From Haliotis asinina (taxonomy: Eukaryota > Mollusca > Gastropoda > Lepetellida > Haliotidae), in assembly GCF_037392515.1 (NCBI RefSeq), contig NC_090280.1, positions 73,892,504 to 73,956,503 of the forward strand: a stretch of DNA of 64,000 bases, in the 5' to 3' direction. A program made the translations under genes and the position numbers. A model generated the notes under the pieces. The model was not told where the DNA came from, did not search any database, and worked only from the letters and a program-made list of their open reading frames with translations. Below are positions 35,640 through 47,099 of the stretch, in pieces; positions within the stretch are counted from its first letter, which is position 1; each line of letters starts with the position of its first letter.

Positions 35640-35830
35640 GTTGTTGTATTACACCACACTCAAAACATACAGCCATATAGCAGCGATCTGTAAGTAATCG
35701 AGTCTAGACCAGGCAATCCAGTGATCAATAGAATGAATATCGACCTACCCCACTTGGATACGAAGACGTGTGTCAACCAATCAGTGAACCTGACCACCCC
35801 TCCCATTTGTCACTTCTTACAAGAATGACC
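35640..35830 (-). repeat. SINE-like repeat type 1, diverged
   Basis: This is the counterpart of 4050-4245, with TGTAAGTAATCGAGTCTAGA and CCAGGCAATCCAGTGATC. Confidence 0.7.
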
Positions 35831-36374
35831 AAATAATTGTTCGAATCTTGCATTCAGATTGACTCATTGTTTTTGTACCTAAGCGGTGCTATAACGTTTC
35901 ATGTAACATGAAAAGGAGGCTCCCGAGGGGTGGTCTCTAAATCATGTTTGCAATATCTGTATCCATTTGACTAAATTAATATATTTCATCAGTTCATCGA
36001 CAGAACTCATTTCGAAATCAGCTTGATAACAAGAGAAAAGACAAATCATATTGAAAGTAAACGCAATATTGAATAGTTCAAACTGATAAGTGTCGAATAT
36101 ATACACATTTAAAATATCTCAAATCACGTGCAAACAAATATATATTTAAAAAATCTAAAATCACGTGCGAACAAATACATATTTAAAAAATCTCAAATCA
36201 CGTGCCAATAAATTCCGAAATAAGCATGGAAAAATGCACTTAAATTACACTAATACCTTCTATCTACGAAAAATTCTAAACCACTAAAATCCAAAACAGC
36301 CGAAAAATAGTCCGAAAAGTCCAAAAAATGTATTTATGATTCAACGCAATTAAATTTTATATGACACCAAGGTG

Positions 36375-36620
36375 GCAAGATGTCACTGTAAACATCCATC
36401 TTGACATACTCCTCAAGAATCCAAAACAGCTGTAAGATGCCGCTCTAAGAGCCCATCTCAAACAGACCCCTCTAGAATTAAAACAATTGGAAGATGTCAC
36501 TCTCAGCGTCCATCTTAAACACACTCCTCAAGAATCCAAGTAATTGCAAGATGTCACTCTAAGCGTCCACCTTAAACACACTCCACAAGAATACAAACAA
36601 TTGCAAGATGTCACTCTAGG
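36375..36620. repeat. 57-bp minisatellite, about 4 units (copy III)
   Basis: Same unit as at 4683 and 30,055 but fewer copies, so array length has changed independently in each repeat copy. Confidence 0.85.
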
Positions 36621-36830
36621 CGTCCATCTTTGCACCGAACACTCTCCTCAAGAATCCAGACACGCGTGACAGGAACACTCGAACTGGGGACTTGGTCGGG
36701 GTTTCGTCATCAAGGTTGATGTCAACGAAGTGAGGGGAATCTTGGAGGACGGGGGTAGAGAGAGGGGCAAGGAGAGAGATGGGAGCTCAGACAGGGGTTC
36801 AAGGATGGTCATGTATCTCCCAGTAGGACG
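36616..36830 (-). pseudogene. Unrecognised exon E2, copy III (frame broken)
   Basis: The acceptor CCTGTCAG and the codons for RPTGRYMTILEPLSELP are intact, and the end encodes SPVRVFLSRVSGFLRRVF and GAKMDA before TAG. An indel in the proline/serine-rich middle puts the two halves in different frames. Exon E1 is missing, so this copy is non-functional. Confidence 0.5.
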
Positions 36831-37104
36831 CTGACAGGAAGGGAGAGAAGGACAAGTAGAGTGAGAGATGGTGGAAGTAGTAAAACTTCTGAGTAGATGT
36901 TAGCTGATAGGAATCCATATGATGATACGTTAGATCAATGTTAATGTTTAAGGTATGTTTTAAAGCGCACGCACACACATACACACTACGTGCCACATAA
37001 AACTGATGTCCACATGCAGCAAGAATTTTATTCTCTGCATCGCTCCTTTCTTAGTACAGCTGTGTGCGCATTATAATCTCTGTTAATTTCTCGAGGGACT
37101 GAGT

Positions 37105-37275
37105 GAGCAAATTTAGTTTTACGCCGTTCTTAGCAATAGTCTAGCAACATCACAGCGGGAAAAAGCAGGAATGGGTCTCACACACTGTACCAGTGTGGGG
37201 AATCAAAGTCGGGACTTCAGCATGATGAGTGAACGGTTTAACCACAAGGTTAACCCTCCGTCCTTTCATAGAAGG
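37105..37275 (-). repeat. SINE type 2 (tRNA-like), diverged
   Basis: AAATTTAGTTTTACGCCG at the low end, then AATGGGTCTCACACACTGTA, and the complement of the tRNA-like head (GGAATCAAAGTCGGGACTTC, GTGAACGGTTTAACCACAAG). Confidence 0.65.
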
Positions 37276-37764
37276 AACAGTGCCGGACATCATAAAATAA
37301 ACATAGTTTTCTGTAATACTTTCAGGATAATATGTTATGGGTTTTTGTGGCTTATAGGAACGGTTGAAGCCCCATGTTAAAATTCTAGTTGCCCTCTGAA
37401 TCAGGAATGGTGCGTACAGTAAATATCAGTTAACTTACGTCACGTCACATCACATTGCTATAGAAGGTTGGTTCAGCTTGCCAGTTTGTCAAAGAGATAC
37501 ACTAACTGTTCTGAATTCCTGTGGCATTATTCTTGACTCAGTCTCTCTGTTTTTGTTGTCCTACGTGGGCACTGTGCTAGCACGTCCCCAGTACGATGTG
37601 CATATAAGAGCTGGCGTTCTTCACCAGGATGTTTTGGGGGGTGATGGTGGATAAGTTGTCTATGGTACCGCACAAATAAGCGCAAGCTACCTGGATCGAT
37701 GCCGCTTGGGACCTGGAGTAAAAACCCTTCAGATATCATTCAGTGTTCATTCGTTCATTACTTT

Positions 37765-37925
37765 CAGTGTCGTCACAACTCCCTCACTCAGATGGTTGGT
37801 GACCAGATGAAGTGCAATACATGGAAGAGGACACAAGAAATGGGCTTCACACACTGTATCCATGTGGGGTGTCTTTGAAGTCAGGAATGAATCCATTAAC
37901 TACAAGACTACATCGGCTGGGAAGT
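37765..37925 (-). repeat. SINE type 2 (tRNA-like), diverged
   Basis: AATGGGCTTCACACACTGTA, CCATGTGGGGTG and ATTAACTACAAGACTACATC are a decayed complement of the type 2 head and body. The rest of 36,900-38,699 shows no gene. Confidence 0.5.
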
Positions 37926-38699
37926 AACATGCCACCAAACAAAACAAACACACTCTGATGTATGACTGTTTATGAAAAATAAAAGTGTTTCATAACCACA
38001 CACCCATCCTGGGCTCTCAATAAACCTTTACCCACCACTTGACCCATCTGCATATTCCTCCCAATCTCAAATTATCTGCCCTTGATTTCCGTTTGTCTGT
38101 TTGATTAGCAATGCTACCAAGTTTAATGTACCAACCAAATTGGGAAGTACCCATTAGAATGGGACTTACAACAGCTCATCAATCTTGGGATTGCCATATC
38201 AACACAATGGTGACCAGTTACAATGAATATGATCAAGATAGTGAGAAATTCAATAATGACATGCACAAGATAGTCCTCCAGAATAATTTTGATTGACTTT
38301 ATGTCAGTCAAACTGATGGTGGCTTTGATTTCTCGGCAACACAAGTTACCTCCATTACAATTTCCTTCAAGCCAAGTAAAATATTATGAAGGTAAAGGCC
38401 TAGAAATTTGCAAATCACAAGAAGTACAGTTAAGGATCCAAAGGTGCCTATGTTTACCAAAGTGCGAGCCAAGGGGTATAGTGACAATCACACCCATTGT
38501 AACAGTTTTGCCTTGTGATGCTCCTTGACCACTGCATATTGTAATGCAAAATCCCTGCCCATGCAAACATCTGGCTGGACCAACAAGACAGGCAACAGTT
38601 CTCCATGTGTCATGGGATTCAGCATCAGCACTGTCACATCTAAGGACAAGACTTGTTGACATCTTGCAATCAAACATACACACAATGTATATTCCTGTG

Positions 38700-41600
38700 T
38701 CAGTGATCTGGTTCATCCATTTCTTCATCTGGGGCACACTGCAATGAAAACAAAACATCTCCAACTATTGAAATGATCTAACAAAGTAACAAAACAACAA
38801 TATTTCAAATAGTTACACTCACATCAACAACCAACTATTTAAAGTATACTATCCTATCCAAATAGTTACACTCACATCAACAACCAACTATTTAAAGTAT
38901 ACTATCCTATCCAAATAGTTACACTCACATCAACAACCAACTATTTAAAGTATACTATCCTATCCAAATAGTTACACTCACATCAACAACCAACTATTTA
39001 AAGTATACTATCCTATCCAAATAGTTACACTCACATCAACAACCAACTATTTAAAGTATACTATCCTATCCAAAAACATCCTAGCCCAAGGATCAAAGCA
39101 ACAAAAGTTTTAAACATTTGCCTCCATTTATTTACTAATCAGATCCTGGCCTGCTAAAGGGATGGAACTCTGGGATGTTACACTGCACTGCAAAGTGAAG
39201 GGTCTCCAGGACAAAAGTAAAAGAATTTGTTTGTTATAAGCAAGATGAAGTTATTCACCATGTTTCAAATCAATATATTCACAACCCTATACAGAGCCCA
39301 AAGCAACGAAAGTTGCTACCACATTTGTGACTCATCAGAGCTTGCCCTGACAAAGGGATGTAACTCCATCTAAGAGAACTGCCCCAATTTTCTCCAAGGT
39401 TGTCAGTAATAGCCTGCAACCTCGTTGTATCGCGGTACTTGACATATCCATAATTGTCAATAAAATTTGGAACTTATGAAGCCTATTTCATTATGAAATC
39501 TGATGAACGTGACATTTAATCAACACATTTGTAAGGAAAATATTATTTCAACTTTGCTAGAGTTTAAGCAAGAGCCATTAGACGAACGAAGCCGGTTAAT
39601 ATTTACCAAGGTAAAGTTCTACATCATATTTCAAATCATTGCATTCACACATACCACCAATTATAGAAAATATATGACCCTACATTGAGCACAAAGCACA
39701 CAAAAGCTGCTACCACTTTCGCAACTAATCAAGTCCTGGCCTGCCAAAGGGATGTAACTGTGTTTCTCTAGGGTTGTCAGTGTTATAAACAATGCTCACA
39801 TAAAATTCCACGAAACAGACTTGGTTGTCCTCATTCTTGATCATGTATTGTAGAGACAGGAAGCCTCTGTTGTCAGTTCTGATGGACACCCGAGTAGACT
39901 GAGCCAGAGCTTTCACTGTTGGCTTCAGCAGAGCTAGCTTGTACCTGCAGCAAACATAGGTGTCCAGGGGTGAACTGACACAATGGTGAAACGATACATG
40001 ATACATCTTTTCCTGTATCCATTTCCTGTATTCATACCTTTGGTGAAACAATCAGTAAATGGTTTATTTAGACTCCCCATTACCAACTCTTTATCAGTCA
40101 AATATCATGAAAAGGAATTGTTATTTGAATCTCAAGCTTGGTGTTAGAAATAGTCACTACAACATGTGTCAAAACTGGCTTTTCCTTTGCACTCAAGTAG
40201 TACATCACCCTTTTGGAAATAAACGCTGTGAATCCTTGCTCAGTAGTTGGTGTAGCATGTCAGATGTCACGATAAAATTTTGCTACAACAAATGTATAAT
40301 ATAAGGCCCATCTGACCGTCTGAGATGGACTAGACTGGAAATGGACTGTCCAACTTTACGGCTAGCCAGTCCGATGGTCTGTAAAAATGTTTAGTGCTCC
40401 ATTCATATGGGTAAACTGACTAAATTCACCATATGTTGGTCTCTGGTCCGAATAAATCCTTCTGGGGACTGGTAACATTTTGAAGTTGCCACCCCTAATG
40501 GCTGCCTGGATTTGGCCTTATTACATACACTGCTACAACAACATAATGCTGTAACATGATTCATTCTCACCTGTTGGATTGAGTCTGTTGACACTGGAAG
40601 GATTCCACCATGTCTGAGTCTTTAGGAAAGGCAGACTGCAATGAAGTATCAGCTATTAAACATAAACAGGATCTAAAGGTGTCACAATACAACACTTATT
40701 GAAGTATACAAGTACCTGAGGTATGATTCATATTGTGATACCAAGCAGAGCCATTTTTGGTGCTAGATTCTCAACATACCATGAGGCAGTAGAAAAATGG
40801 TTGTAATCATCATTATCAGTAAAATGAAACAAAGGTGAACTGAAGGAAACAGCTGTTCTTGTTTTTCAACTTAAGTCAAACCAATATACCCATAGCTATA
40901 TGACATGCACATGGTTTTGAAAATCTTGTGTTTTCTGTGGTAAGTAGCTGACGACATGTTTGAACAGGGCCTCCTTTCATGAAGCACTAAGGTGATAGTA
41001 AGTCGATAAGGTTACCTTAGTGTAATGTTAAAGAATGGGATTGAATGTTACTTCATGAAAGGAGAACCACCTCAATATTGTCATGAACATATTATCACTA
41101 AGGGAGAAAGTCTTCCATGGAACTCCAGTCAGGATAAAGCAAATCCATTATAGGGAAGATTGTAATTGTGGTACATTCACACTTTGGTGAATATGTAGTA
41201 CTGATATGTGTATGGGCTAGTACAAGTGCCTACCCACCCCCACACCTCACCCCTACCCAACCATCCAAACCCCCACTCACCCACAAAAAAGAGAGAAAGG
41301 AAGACAAAAAAGCAGATCACTATATAAGAGAGATTACCTCTAACATGATGTCAAATCCTATTTCACCTGACATGAAGCAACATTTACTCAGGTAAAACTT
41401 ACCTCACATTCTTTAACATTGAGCTGCATATTTCTCAGGCACATTTCTTTCAAAAGTTCCAAGGGCGGTAGGACTTTTTAAAAAATATTTGACAGAAAAA
41501 AAATGTGACTAAGGAGGAACACATTATCATTTTTTTTTTATTTATTTTATTTTTATTATTTTTTCTCTCTCCAAAATTGGGAAGTTTAGCATCTGTTAAT

Positions 41601-43942
41601 GAGTTGCAGATTCAGTCACATTCTTTTTTATAGACACTCACTCATTCATTTTATAGACACTCATAGCGGACAAATGGATGATCGGGACACAGACAAGTCA
41701 AATTCTTTGTGGAGGTGGGTGGGTGTGGTGGCCTGTTCCACTGAAAATAATAGAACAGCGCTTAGCCAGTCAGAAAACAACATGTACATGTCAGGATAGA
41801 TAATATGTCATAAACTTACGTGAGTACTGCCAGCATTGCCAAATGTTGACAGTTGAAAGTAAGGTTTGTCTGGAGACATGAGTATCTGTAGTACATCACT
41901 GCTCATGTCTAGCTCACTGAACACCTCTCTCACACACTCAGACTGAAAGGACAAAGGAACATTCACATCCAGTAACCTTGACCTAGTATACTGAACAGCA
42001 AAAGAAACTCAACTCTGTATTTTGGTCAAGTTTTTAAATAAAGGACATGAACACTTACTTTTGTGAGATTTCATTCTTTTCGAAGCTTACATTTCTTTTG
42101 CTATTTAAAAATTTTATATGAATTTGAAAGCTGATAAGCGACATCACAAATAACAATTTATCATCATAAATTTGTATGCAGCATTGCTTAACATAATAAG
42201 TAACATATAATCCCTTGGATTAATTTTATCATTAGATTTTACTTTGTCACTCTGATTACATACACGCCTTAAAAATCACCCCATCCCAAAACCTAGGAAA
42301 AGAAAATTGAGCCCTTATTACTGACTGTTCGGCAGTGAGCTACTGTGTAAGAAAGCTTATCATCTCCTTCTTCTAGCCAAACAATTTGCATCATACAACT
42401 GTTAAGCATGATAAGTATACTTTTACATTAAATTCCTTGACTTGCTACTGACCTTTGACAGAGGATGTCTTAAGAAACATTCTGATATTAAGTTTCATGA
42501 TTATCAATGAGGAGCCGGAATGAAAAAGGTTATGAGCTGTTTTCAGGAATATGGTTTATTTCTAACACTCATTCAACCTGTGAAGACCCAGGTTAGAACT
42601 GATCTTTAGCAACCCATGCTTGATGTAAGAGGAAACTTAAGGGATCAGATTTGACAGATTTGGTTGACAATATTGATCACTGGATTGTTTGGACCAGACT
42701 TGATTATTTACAGACCATCGCCATATTGTTTGAATATTGCTGAGCAAGGCGTAATACAAAATTCATCAAAACAACACACACAAAAATACAATCACAGGGA
42801 AAAAAATAACCCATTGCCCAACGTCCCTGTCCAGTGTCTAGCTGACTTCCCAATGTTAATTATGTTGTGTTTTTCTTAAAAATGAACAAGAAAATCGGCC
42901 TGTATTGTGAAAACATTATCAGGGCAGGTGATTTTACATGTGCCACTGTACCAGAGTACACCAGCACTGTTTTTCAAGTTATTTCCACTCCTGACTCAGA
43001 CTTTAAAGTTTACAAACAGAAACAATCATGATGAACATGTGTCTAAGCTTTTTCTTGGAAACCTGAGCTTTAGTAGTTATGGTCAAGAAGTTTAGACACA
43101 ATTTTACATGAATGTTTGTATCGTGATAAGAATCGCAACTTGAACAAGGTACATATGGTATTGTGACCTTGTTGTCGTTTCACCCCTGGTGCAGTCTAAG
43201 TAAACTTACTTTTCGTTACACTCCACTACTGAGTCCAAAAAAACATAGTAGGGGGTTGTGTCAAGTAACCTTTGAGATTGACCAATCAGACCACAGCTTA
43301 CTAAATCGCAAAAGTGGACATTCGCACATAACTTTTGAACTTTTCCCTCGGAAAGGTTTGTACCCGAATGATTCCGAATGCTATTTTCCATATGATCTCT
43401 ACTGGATAATGCACATGGAGCATGCTACCACACTGAGTAAACAGTTGCTGAAAATAGCATTTTTTGTTAATATTCAAGGACGTCAGCTTCCTGAAATATT
43501 AGCTGATGGTAACCATGTCTTCAGAAAGTCGTAAGCATATATACTGCAGGTGAAATACCTGTGTTTTATGCAGATTTTAGTTTATTGAGGGATCAGTGTT
43601 AGTGACTTGCAAATTCTTTAAAGTCCTGCCAGACCCTAAACAGTAGCAGTTGTCTGATTGGTTAAATCTGTTCGGTCTTCTCATGTTTGATTGGATGGTC
43701 ATAGGTTGCTCAAAAGTTACCTGATGCAACCTCTTACCAGGGTTTGTTAGACTCAGTAGTGGAGTGTAACAAACAGTACTGAGAATAAGTTTCCTCAGAC
43801 TGACCCCTTGTGTACCTTCATAATAATCTTGTTGATGACATTGGTACTGCAGAAATCAAAGTCCAGCACTTCATCTGGCTCTAGGGTCTTGATGCTGCAG
43901 TCTGTCAGGACACCCTCCTCCTCTAGACTGGGAACACCAAGT

Positions 43943-43985
<43 letters not shown>

Positions 43986-46900
43986 CCATCACCACCACCA
44001 CCACCACAACCATCAGTGCGACAAGTATCTAGCTCAGTGACCCAGACTGATTTATTGTCAAATGTTTGTACTGCTTTCATCAGAAGTTCCTATGAAAATG
44101 AGCCTGAAGAAAATATGTGCCCTCCAAACCTGTGACACAGTTTATCCCTAATTATGTATTCAATGTTGTCAAAAGTCCAGTACATGTACTTGTTAACACT
44201 TATGGAGTCACATCTCATAATTATCATATTTTCTAAAAATTCTGTTCAGTTAATAATCTCTATTTGCTTTTATAGTATTTTGACAGGGGGATGCCTAAAA
44301 TGTATAGTGAAGATATAAGTTATTCTTAGACTGTCAATGTTTACATATTTCAAACGTACTGGTAAGTTAAGTAATGTGTGTTATATGTTTGAGAGTGAGT
44401 ATATTTGAACCTATTTTAATCTTTAAACTATCACTCTCATATCACACTCAAATTACACGTACATGAGCACAAGGGGGCAGCCATATCCAGCGTAACACAT
44501 CTTCAGACTGGTTGTCACACCAGGGATGTTACTGCTGCCAAATATTGTCAGACATTCCTGTGAAAACAAACATAGCATAACACATTGAATAATCACAACA
44601 ACAAAACTTTAAGGGTCATTTCATCTCATCATTATACACCTGGTTATTTAGTCCCTTGTGTCAATAAATCACCTAGGTTATGATAGGAAGTGAGGGAAGA
44701 TGAGGTGAAATGAGGTTTAACATCTCAAACAAGAATATGTCCCTTATAATGACAACGTGCATACATCAGTATGTGTGGCTGCTTGTATTAGCCCAGCCTT
44801 ATGCTGGTTTTATAGTGCAAGTTCACTGTGATACCATAAGCTTCAATACCCCACCCAGACACACTATACTGACTCCAGGCCGACCAGTCTTTGCTATGCA
44901 CATTAAGGCTGAGTGTCAAGCACGGACCATGTTATAAAGTCTTTTGGTATGACACGGCCGGGGATCACACCTGCAACCTTCATCTGTCTGGGCAGATGCT
45001 GTAACCACAACACCATGAAGTCAGTCACCACAGCAAGTAAAGCCATGTTAATATATTAAAGTTTTGAATTAAATTGACAAAAACATAACACCAAAAAACA
45101 ACTTAAGGCTGGGGCTGAAGAACAATGATAGTCCAAAATTAAGATACATGGATAGGTCTTCTGATGAGATGTCAAAATAGGTTTTAGAAATTCAGACATA
45201 ATTGATACATTGATGATGTAGCAGTACAATAAAGGTTTTAGACTACTTTGTCAGTTTCAAAATTAATTTCAACCGGAAGCTGAAGAAATACATTTCAAAA
45301 GAAAGAAGGTTTGAAACAAATCAGTAACAGTGATATTTGTGTATCTGTAGTGGGGTTGTACATCACCTTCCCACAAACTTCTGTAAGACATGGTATGAAA
45401 TTGTATACTGTACAGATTTCATGGCAAAACATGTGGCTAAAGAAAATAAGCATAATTACTGTTGTTCCTAGCAATAATGCAGGTCTTGGGATCCATGCAA
45501 TATGGCGCATAACACAGAATATAGACCCAGTAAAATCATATTTAACATGTGCACAGCATAACTGGTAGACTAACAAATAGTCTCTGAAATATGTTAATAG
45601 CGAAAACAATAAAATATAATGAAAAGGAGCCCTGAGACTTTCTTCATTTGACTGAAGCTATTGAAATCTACACTTGCCACATTTTCTGACTAGCGTGGGC
45701 TTTCTTGGATATATTTGCTTCAGTGTCTGTATTACAGACTACAAAACTGAGTGCTGTGCCCAGTCAAACCTGTGTTATGTTGTCAGAGGTGAAAAACAAA
45801 CTTTAGCAGAGTAACATAACTCTTTGAGCCATTGAGTCACATACTCAAATGTTCATCTCAAATGGGTATCCTAATTATCATTTGGGTTTTGCCAGTTTCC
45901 ATTAATTGTAAGAATATGATAAAGTTTATATGTTAGTTTAAGTGATTGCGATTTATGTTGGATTTGTAATATGAGAAAACATAAGAATGACTGCTAGTTG
46001 CCAACCTCAATATACCTCAGATATCTTATCTACCCTTACTAACACAGAAGCTAAGATTTGACAGTGTGTACACATATAAGATCAAATTTATTGAGTATTT
46101 ACAAAACTTCAAGCATACATGTACACAACAGACATAACAGGAATTGAGTTTTCATGTAAACATTTGTAATTTATGCAGATACACAGCTTATCTGTACCCC
46201 TGTTTTATAAGTGAAAAGAGGAAACATGCACCTGGAACTTGCAATCAAACATAATATTTAAGTAAAACTACAATGTCACGATTACAATAATTACATCATT
46301 TTTATATCATAATTAATAATTGGACATATGAGAAAAGCTGAACATTTTGTACTTACTAATAACACTGTTAAATTTATTTTGAATGTAATTTGATCTTCCT
46401 TGATTGAAAATTCATGGAAAATTGCCTCTTGTATGAATGCATTGGCTTGAACACACTTCGCATCTTCCACGGTCACCTTCAGTCCCATAGGACTGGCAAA
46501 CACTGTGGCAGTCTGAAACAAACACAGCATTCTACAAGGTAGTTTAGGCCAACAATAAGGATATTATTTAGGATGAAGACGTAATGGTTAATTCATGGCA
46601 GGAAAATTATGGGAGATAATTATGGTATATATTCTTTTACAGATTCCAAGTGAGAGCTCCAAAGAGAAACAGAATCTATACTAAAACAACAACAAAACAG
46701 TGTCATCAATAAAGTTTCTACCTTTCTTAATATTCACCACATTCTGAAAACGTAAAATGCCAAACAGAGTAAAAAATAGTTTGTACAAAATTGAGACTGA
46801 GTTAATAAGAGCTATAATCGGCAATTCGTAAACTGTATCGTTGCAGGGTTTGATCATGATCATTCTGAAATCAAATAAAAATAATTATTGACTTACTTCT

Positions 46901-47007
46901 TTGAAGTTTATCGCTTTTAGTATGCTTGAAACATTCCTTGCATTGTCAACTTTTGCGACAAGAATATTCTGGTTGTCATCATCTGCCTGTTGTGTCGATA
47001 GACTCAT
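38700..47007 (-). CDS. RAD1: Checkpoint clamp subunit RAD1, eight coding exons
   Basis: RAD1 forms the RAD9-RAD1-HUS1 (9-1-1) ring, a PCNA-like clamp loaded at damaged DNA in the nucleus to activate ATR signalling. The exons are 46,897-47,007, 46,357-46,512, 44,463-44,557, 43,816-43,927, 41,820-41,942, 40,571-40,635, 39,800-39,944 and 38,700-38,738. All have GT/AG junctions and consistent phase, giving 281 aa against 282 in human RAD1. Diagnostic stretches are LVAKVDNARNVSSILKAI, GLKVTVEDAKCVQANAFIQ, LDFDFCSTNVINKII, MSPDKPYFQLSTFGNAGS and VSIRTDNRGFLSLQYM. The ATG at 47,007 is chosen because MSLSTQQ aligns with human MPLLTQQ. The last exon encodes CAPDEEMDEPDH, matching the human acidic CCPDEE tail. 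No frame lesion is seen. Exon 4 is hemmed in by a MITE and a microsatellite. Confidence 0.96.
38808..39075. repeat. 53-bp minisatellite, 5 units, in RAD1 intron 7
   Basis: AATAGTTACACTCACATCAA starts units at 38,808, 38,861, 38,914, 38,967 and 39,020. Units are essentially identical, which implies recent expansion. Confidence 0.95.
39095..39765. repeat. Three spaced copies of a ~70-110-bp repeat in RAD1 intron 7
   Basis: Related blocks lie at about 39,095-39,170, 39,298-39,370 and 39,690-39,765. Each has a GCAAC/GCACAAAAG-like start, then ACTAATCA or a variant, CCTGGCCTGC and AAAGGGATGTAACT. They are separated by unrelated sequence, so this is a dispersed local duplication, not a tight tandem. 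Confidence 0.7.
40967..41068. mobile_element. Palindromic GGGCC-type MITE in RAD1 intron 5
   Basis: The outer arms CTCCTTTCATGAAG and CTTCATGAAAGGAG are perfect complements. An inner hairpin pairs CACTAAGGT with ACCTTAGTG. About 100 bp, no coding capacity. Confidence 0.7.
42580..42770 (+). repeat. SINE-like repeat type 1 in RAD1 intron 4
   Basis: TGAAGACCCAGGTTAGAACT, CAACCCATGC, GATCACTGGATTGTTTGG and GAATATTGCTGAGCAAGGCG follow in tail-last order. Confidence 0.8.
43182..43191. repeat. Target duplication of the intronic MITE, left copy
   Basis: ACCCCTGGTG here and ACCCCTTGTG at 43,803-43,812 differ at one base and flank the inverted repeats exactly. Confidence 0.7.
43192..43802. mobile_element. 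611-bp MITE in RAD1 intron 4
   Basis: The left end CAGTCTAAGTAAACTTA and the right end, complement CAGTCTGAGGAAACTTA, begin inverted repeats more than 100 bp long. These share GTTACACTCCACTACTGAGTC and, further in, ACCAATCAGAC. A 10-bp duplication flanks the element. The interior has one open frame of about 90 codons with no recognisable protein. The TSD length would suit a Mutator-like or Academ-like transposase. The TIR does not match the large transposon at 12,469. Confidence 0.85.
43943..44009. repeat. ATC/CAC microsatellite beside the RAD1 exon 4 acceptor
   Basis: About 14 ATC units are followed by CAC-rich units. On the RAD1 strand this is GTG then GAT repeats, ending about 15 bases upstream of exon 4, where a pyrimidine tract would be expected. 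Confidence 0.95.
44690..45021 (-). repeat. tRNA-derived SINE type 3 in RAD1 intron 2
   Basis: On the complement it reads a tRNA-like head (GGTGTTGTGGTTACAGCATC, GCAGGTGTGATCCCC), then ATACCAAAAGAC, CAAAGACTGGTCGGCCTGGA, GCACTATAAAACCAGC and a tail AACCTCATTTCACCTCATC. It is the same family as 60,162-60,593. Confidence 0.85.
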
Positions 47008-47033
47008 TGTCCGTTACAAATTTTGGGATTGCA

Positions 47034-47081
47034 TCACAAAATATTAACAATCGCTAGCATCTGATCTGTATTTACCGCCAT
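47034..47081 (-). CDS. Upstream ORF in the RAD1 leader (15 codons)
   Basis: The first ATG upstream of RAD1 sits inside the YY1-like AAGATGGCGG motif and opens MAVNTDQMLAIVNIL, with TGA at 47,034, 26 bases before the RAD1 ATG. If transcription starts upstream of 47,081 this uORF could lower RAD1 translation. If it starts within the motif, as often for YY1 initiator genes, it is not made. Confidence 0.35.
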   Translation of the reverse strand: MAVNTDQMLAIVNIL

Positions 47082-47084
47082 CTT
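47075..47084 (-). promoter_or_regulatory. YY1-like motif at the RAD1 promoter
   Basis: AAGATGGCGG on the RAD1 strand lies 68-77 bases upstream of the start codon. This motif is common just downstream of transcription starts in animal housekeeping genes. Confidence 0.55.
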
Positions 47085-47099
47085 GTTGTCCTGTCGAAG

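Larger units (their letters stand above)
32568..36900. repeat. Copy III of the ~4.5-kb repeat
   Basis: It is collinear with copy I from CACAAGAAAGAACG (1230/32,576) to the E2 exon region, with scattered indels. An AT-rich insertion near 34,100-34,200 is absent from copy I. Exon E1 was not found beyond 36,900, so this copy ends earlier than copies I and II. Confidence 0.8.

Noticed and set aside
38384-38764. A 126-codon minus-strand gene
   Set aside because: It overlaps the last RAD1 exon in another frame; the RAD1 frame stops at 38,700 and matches the family.
39725-39799. RAD1 coding sequence running to a stop at 39,725
   Set aside because: The conserved acidic C-terminus is encoded at 38,700-38,738 and joins through a GTGAGC donor. 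The extension is intron sequence that includes a local repeat.
43163-43534. A 123-codon plus-strand gene in RAD1 intron 4
   Set aside because: It spans the left end and inverted repeat of the MITE and has no recognisable domain.
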